In this document: positions 60,830 to 64,000 of the stretch, piece after piece | Numbering within the stretch: position 1 is the stretch's first letter | Layout of the letters: the number at the start of each line of letters is the position of its first letter | Program-made: the position numbers and the translations under genes | Notes under the pieces: model-generated | The model's database searches: none | Told to the model about the DNA's origin: nothing | The model's input: the letters and a program-made list of their open reading frames with translations, nothing else | NCBI GenBank assembly: GCA_003313425.1 | Contig: NHZP01000033.1 | Location: 310,001 to 374,000, forward strand | DNA length: 64,000 nucleotides | Direction of reading: 5' to 3' | Source of the DNA: Pseudopyrenochaeta lycopersici | Taxonomy: Eukaryota; Ascomycota; Dothideomycetes; Pleosporales; Pseudopyrenochaetaceae

Positions 60830-61270
60830 TAGGGTGGCAAATGGGTATAGGTTGGGGTTGGGTTGGGTTTGATTACATAAGACCCGTACCCAACCCAGCT
60901 CTATACCCAGTCTTTATACGCTAGTGATGGGTATAGGTTGAGGTTACTGTGAATGGGTTGAGGTTAGGGTTAGGGTTATTAGCCTCGGGTACGTCTGGGT
61001 CTGACTAATCACGTCTTTTTTATATTAGGTCTAATACTAACTAATATGTATCTAAAATAGCTAGTTATGCTACTAATTATAGTAAATGGTTATGATTACT
61101 AAGCAACCCCAGTGGGTACCCGTAACCAAACCTAAACCCATACGTGCATAACCTTAGCCTTAACCCAACCTAGAGTCCGTGCGACCCAACCCCAAACCCA
61201 ACCCACTTATCTATAACCCTATACCCAACCTATACCCATAGCGGGTACTCGTAACCCATTTGCCACCCTA
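60830..61270. mobile_element. hAT-type MITE, 441 bp
   Basis: Ends TAGGGTGGCAAATGGGT and ACCCATTTGCCACCCTA (17-bp inverted repeats, extended imperfectly by GGGTTGGG-like sequence). Perfect 8-bp target duplicate TCTTTTAC (60822-60829, 61271-61278), the hAT signature. No coding capacity. Confidence 0.93.
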
Positions 61271-61594
61271 TCTTTTACTAATAGAAACTAGCCTCTAGCT
61301 TCTCTCTATAAACTGTAAGATCTCTTATAAGTACGCTAATAAGAGAGGCTTAAACATACCTACGTTAAGTAGCTGTAAGCTATAAGTTAAGTAAGGAGGA
61401 TAGATAGCTAGGAGGATCTTATTTTAGTTGTAATAGTTAATAAAATCTATAGAAATATAAGATCTATAGCTATTAAGGATAAGTAATTAATAGTAGGATT
61501 AAGCTTTTGCCTTAGTATTGCGATTAAACACCTGTTTTAGCTATGCTAGGCCTATATTATTATTTATCTATCCTAAGAGAGCTCTCGTGCGCTA

Positions 61595-61795
61595 AAATAA
61601 CCGGGATATAAGACACTTATGCTACACGGCTGCAGGAAGAGCAAGGACGGACACTATGGCGTAGCAGCTGAATACTGAGGAACATATATCACTTTCGTGC
61701 CCTTGTATGATGCAGAACGCTCTATGCTAGCTGTAAACAGACGGTATTTTGCGTTGTGTTGGGGTGGGCGCACAGTCTCTATTTCCCACTTATTC
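61595..61795. mobile_element. TA-flanked MITE, 201 bp
   Basis: Imperfect inverted ends AAATAACCGGGATATAAGAC and (reverse strand) GAATAAGTGGGAAATAGAGA, flanked by TA (61593-61594, 61796-61797). GC-normal inside RIP-degraded transposase sequence, so it is a later insertion. Confidence 0.7.
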
Positions 61796-62237
61796 TAAAG
61801 TACGAGAGGAGAGATAAGGTAAAGTAAGCTTAATTATCCTTAGGATTAAACTCTTATAGCTAGCTGTCCTAGATTAAGGATAAGGCTAACTAAAATATTA
61901 GAGCAGGCTCTAGGGATAATCTATCTACGCAGATGCAGGCTATTAAGGTAATCTACTCTCTATTACTACCCTAGATAAAGGATCTATAGTTACCCTGCTT
62001 ATATAAGGTCTTACTAAATATCCTTTTTAACCTGCCTATTACTCCTAAAAGGAACCCCTTTTCGTCTATATTATACGTATGCTAAGCTTCTATCTTATAT
62101 TACTTAATGTTATTATCTAAAAGCTTAAAATAGAGGCTATACTTTGCTAAGGAATTAGCCTTATAGCAGTTATTATCTATACGAACTGTATATTAAGAGA
62201 TAAGATAGACGTTATGCCGCTTAATAAAGCGACCAAC

Positions 62238-62631
62238 TATAAAGAATCTTAAAAGCTATTAGTGAGGATAACTAATAAGATTGCAAGGTTAGTTCTCTGG
62301 GATAGAGTGAGGGACTAGATAGAAGGGGGTTTTAATACTAAGACAGTAAGAGGGCGCTTCTGTAAAGAGTACTAAAGGTTAAGAATAATTAGTATTACTA
62401 TTACTATACTGTAGAGTATAATATTAAGTTAAACATAATAAGCTATAAGGGTTTATTGTGACGATCTATATACATAACGCGCTCGTCGCGCTTGCTGCGA
62501 GCGCTGCGAGCGCTCGTCCTTAGCAGAACGAGCGGTTACGTAACATGTGATAGAGTAGAATACTGGCGCTTCCTAACTAGCTGTTAGTGCCTAAGACTCT
62601 TCCTTCCTGTCTAGGATTTTAGATCTTAACA
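62238..62631 (-). repeat. 3' LTR of the third chromovirus, variant U3
   Basis: 394 bp, minus-strand TGTTAAGATC...TCTTTATA. From the TATA-like ATGTATATAGATC onward it matches the LTR at 14906; upstream it is unrelated and holds GC-rich GCGCTCG/GCGAGCG repeats (62480-62520). Confidence 0.85.
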
Positions 62632-62759
62632 CTATCCCCTTCCTCCTTTAGGATTTGTCTTGAATTACGTAATGTGTAGCTAGATCAGCTTAAAGGCGGC
62701 GTACCCCGCGTCTGTAGTAATATAAGATAAAATATTATCTAAGTCCTAGATTTGTAATC

Positions 62760-63211
62760 TGCGTCTTTATAACAAAATCCTCCGCGCTAAAACTATTGCT
62801 AAATTTACTTACGATAAGTGTTTTAGGGATAATATTATTTATTACATTATGCTAAATTTAAATTTAAAATATGCTAAATACACTTATTTAGGAAAGCTGT
62901 GTGTAAACATATCCTAGGCTTCTCTAGATAAGACTCGTGAAGAGTATTAAAAGAAAGTAGATAATAACGAGAAGTTACTAGTAACTATAATTACACAGTT
63001 ACTTTAGAATAAGGTAATCTTAAAACAGGCGGAAGAGAGAGCGCAGAAGAAGGCGTTGTGTCTAGCGTTAGAGATGCATAACGACAGAGAGTTAGAGTTT
63101 GCTGAGGAAGCTCCTTATCTGGCTGCTAATGCTTTAGTTAGTTTTTCCCTAATAGTGTGGTCTACTATAGGTGCTCTAGACTAGTTAGTAACTCTGGCGG
63201 AGCCTAGTTAG
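62760..63211 (+). pseudogene. Antisense ORF of the third chromovirus
   Basis: On the plus strand, opposite to its host element. One frame with RIP-type stops: KCFRDNIIYYIMLNLNLKYA, KYTYLGKLCVN (Cys cluster partly turned to Tyr), ASLDKTREEY, KKVDNNEKLLVTIITQLL, a coiled coil KVILKQAEERAQKKALCLAL, EEAPYLAANALVSFS, WSTIGALD. Same position and overall plan as the antisense ORF at 21290-21825. The upstream limit is approximate. Similar proteins are common fungal hypotheticals. Confidence 0.65.
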
Positions 63212-64000
63212 GTGCCTGTTCTCTAGGTTAGTTGTAGTTCTAGTACCTAAGCTCTTTTCGTTCTCTATCGCGGTTGTATTTACTAATTCGTTCCTTACAG
63301 TTCCCTAAGTTTAACTTAGGTTCCTATGTATTTTCTAAGTCTAGGTAGTCCTTCTACTTTACTAGGTACTCCCTTTCTCTATACTAGTTCTCCGTAATCT
63401 TAGAGCGTCTTTTATTAAGGATTTTTTTAACTTTGTACTCTATTTCTTTTTTAGTTTCGTATTAGAATGTTTTTTATAGTAGTGTTGCAGGGTTAGCTAG
63501 TTCTAACTTAGAGATGTAAAATTATAGGTGGATTTTTACATCTAATAGTAGCTTAAGTGTATAATTTACAGGTCTGTTTTGTTCTTTAACTAAAAATAGT
63601 CTGACCTTAACGTGATTAAGTCCTTTACTTAGTTACTTGTTGCGTAGATTTTTCGTAAGTAAGTATGCTTTATCCCCCTTCTTTAGCTAAGGTGTTATTT
63701 TTCTTTTCTTATTTTAGTAAGAAATACTATTATGTTGTGCTTTCTTAAGGTTCTCTTAGAGTTGTTTATATATTTTCTTTATTTCTTTAGCTATTTTTAT
63801 AGCTGCTTTAGCTTTTTTACTAAGATATAACTTTATAAAGAGATTAGGGTGTCTCCTGTAGTTAGTAAAGAATAGTATCTTTCTAGTTAATTCTAATAAT
63901 TTATTATTATAGGCTAGTTATGCTATTAGTAGTAATAAGACCTAATTATTTTATTATTAATTACTGTAAATTCTTAGGTAGGTCTTTATTATTCTGTTCG

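Larger units (their letters stand above)
59950..62237 (-). mobile_element. Second Fot1/pogo-like transposon, RIP-degraded, with two nested MITEs
   Basis: Minus-strand transposase read in pieces. 62230-61796: NVYLIS, YNIDEKGFLLGVIGRLKRIF (first Asp), LIACICAD. 61594-61279: LLILNSYRSYI (second Asp now Asn, Gly to Ser, His to Tyr), LLAIYPPYLTYSLQLLNVGM (third Asp now Asn). 60829-59960: C-terminal VFWSPRKVKEARDRQEAR and the Lys/Ala-rich coiled tail typical of fungal Fot1-type proteins. Changes are RIP type. The N-terminal end is cut by the LTR at 62238. Confidence 0.8.
62238..64000 (-). mobile_element. Third chromovirus, 3' part, continuing beyond the window
   Basis: Minus-strand element: 3' LTR 62238-62631, purine tract (minus strand of 62632-62651), antisense ORF on the plus strand, then the chromodomain and integrase C-terminal region (63400-64000), which is the reverse complement of 20510-21200 of the first chromovirus with RIP differences. 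The 5' half lies outside the window, so target duplication cannot be checked. Confidence 0.85.

Noticed and set aside
60955..60985. Interstitial telomere repeat
   Set aside because: Only about two TTAGGG units inside a MITE with generally GGGTT-rich arms; no sign of a chromosome end or fusion.

Overview
The window reads as filamentous ascomycete (Pezizomycotina) DNA, most likely a Dothideomycete. The support is short 44-94 nt GT-AG introns, ascomycete-restricted families (a DUF6594 membrane protein, a large glycosylated two-end membrane protein, a signal/TM/proline-tail surface protein, NACHT-type NLR remnants) and repeats carrying the C-to-T/G-to-A signature of repeat-induced point mutation (RIP): TpA-rich, TAG/TAA in place of CAG/CAA/TGG codons, frames otherwise kept.

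Layout. 1-14.3 kb is ordinary GC and genic: a hand-built 8-exon membrane protein gene (1564-4624, +), three retropepsin-like genes or remnants (7116-7865, 9474-10311, 13321-13635), a DUF6594 gene (11338-12345, -) and a 422-bp foldback MITE. 14.3-48.9 kb is a nest of transposons: a Ty3/Gypsy chromovirus (14906-22299, TSD GGAAC) inserted into the LTR of an older inverted relative; a 12.7-kb minus-strand Gypsy-like element (23905-36585) with an extra ~1,230-codon ORF; a second chromovirus (37446-45821, TSD CTATC); and solo LTRs with clean TSDs (16058-16409, 44519-44891, 47307-47522). 48.9-50.8 kb holds two decayed NLR fragments facing away from each other. 51.0-52.3 kb is one intact surface-protein gene. 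52.4-64 kb returns to decayed DNA transposons (two Fot1/pogo-like copies, a Tc1-like remnant), MITEs (hAT type with 8-bp TSD; TA-flanked type), a solo LTR (TSD GGTTA), a cystathionine beta-synthase relic and the 3' end of another chromovirus running out of the window.

Most interesting: (1) both plus- and minus-oriented copies of the first chromovirus family carry an antisense ORF between pol and the 3' LTR encoding a Cys-rich plus coiled-coil protein; (2) the 12.7-kb element has a long extra sense ORF, and a 54-nt palindromic sequence repeated at the gag/pol and pol/ORF3 boundaries; (3) that element's body is RIP-damaged although its two LTRs differ at a single visible base, suggesting movement in trans after inactivation; (4) three neighbouring retropepsin-like genes show different states of the catalytic triad.

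Limits: all calls are by eye. Homology statements rest on recognised motifs, not searches. Boundaries of RIP-degraded pseudogenes are approximate, whereas LTR/TSD and MITE boundaries were read base by base.
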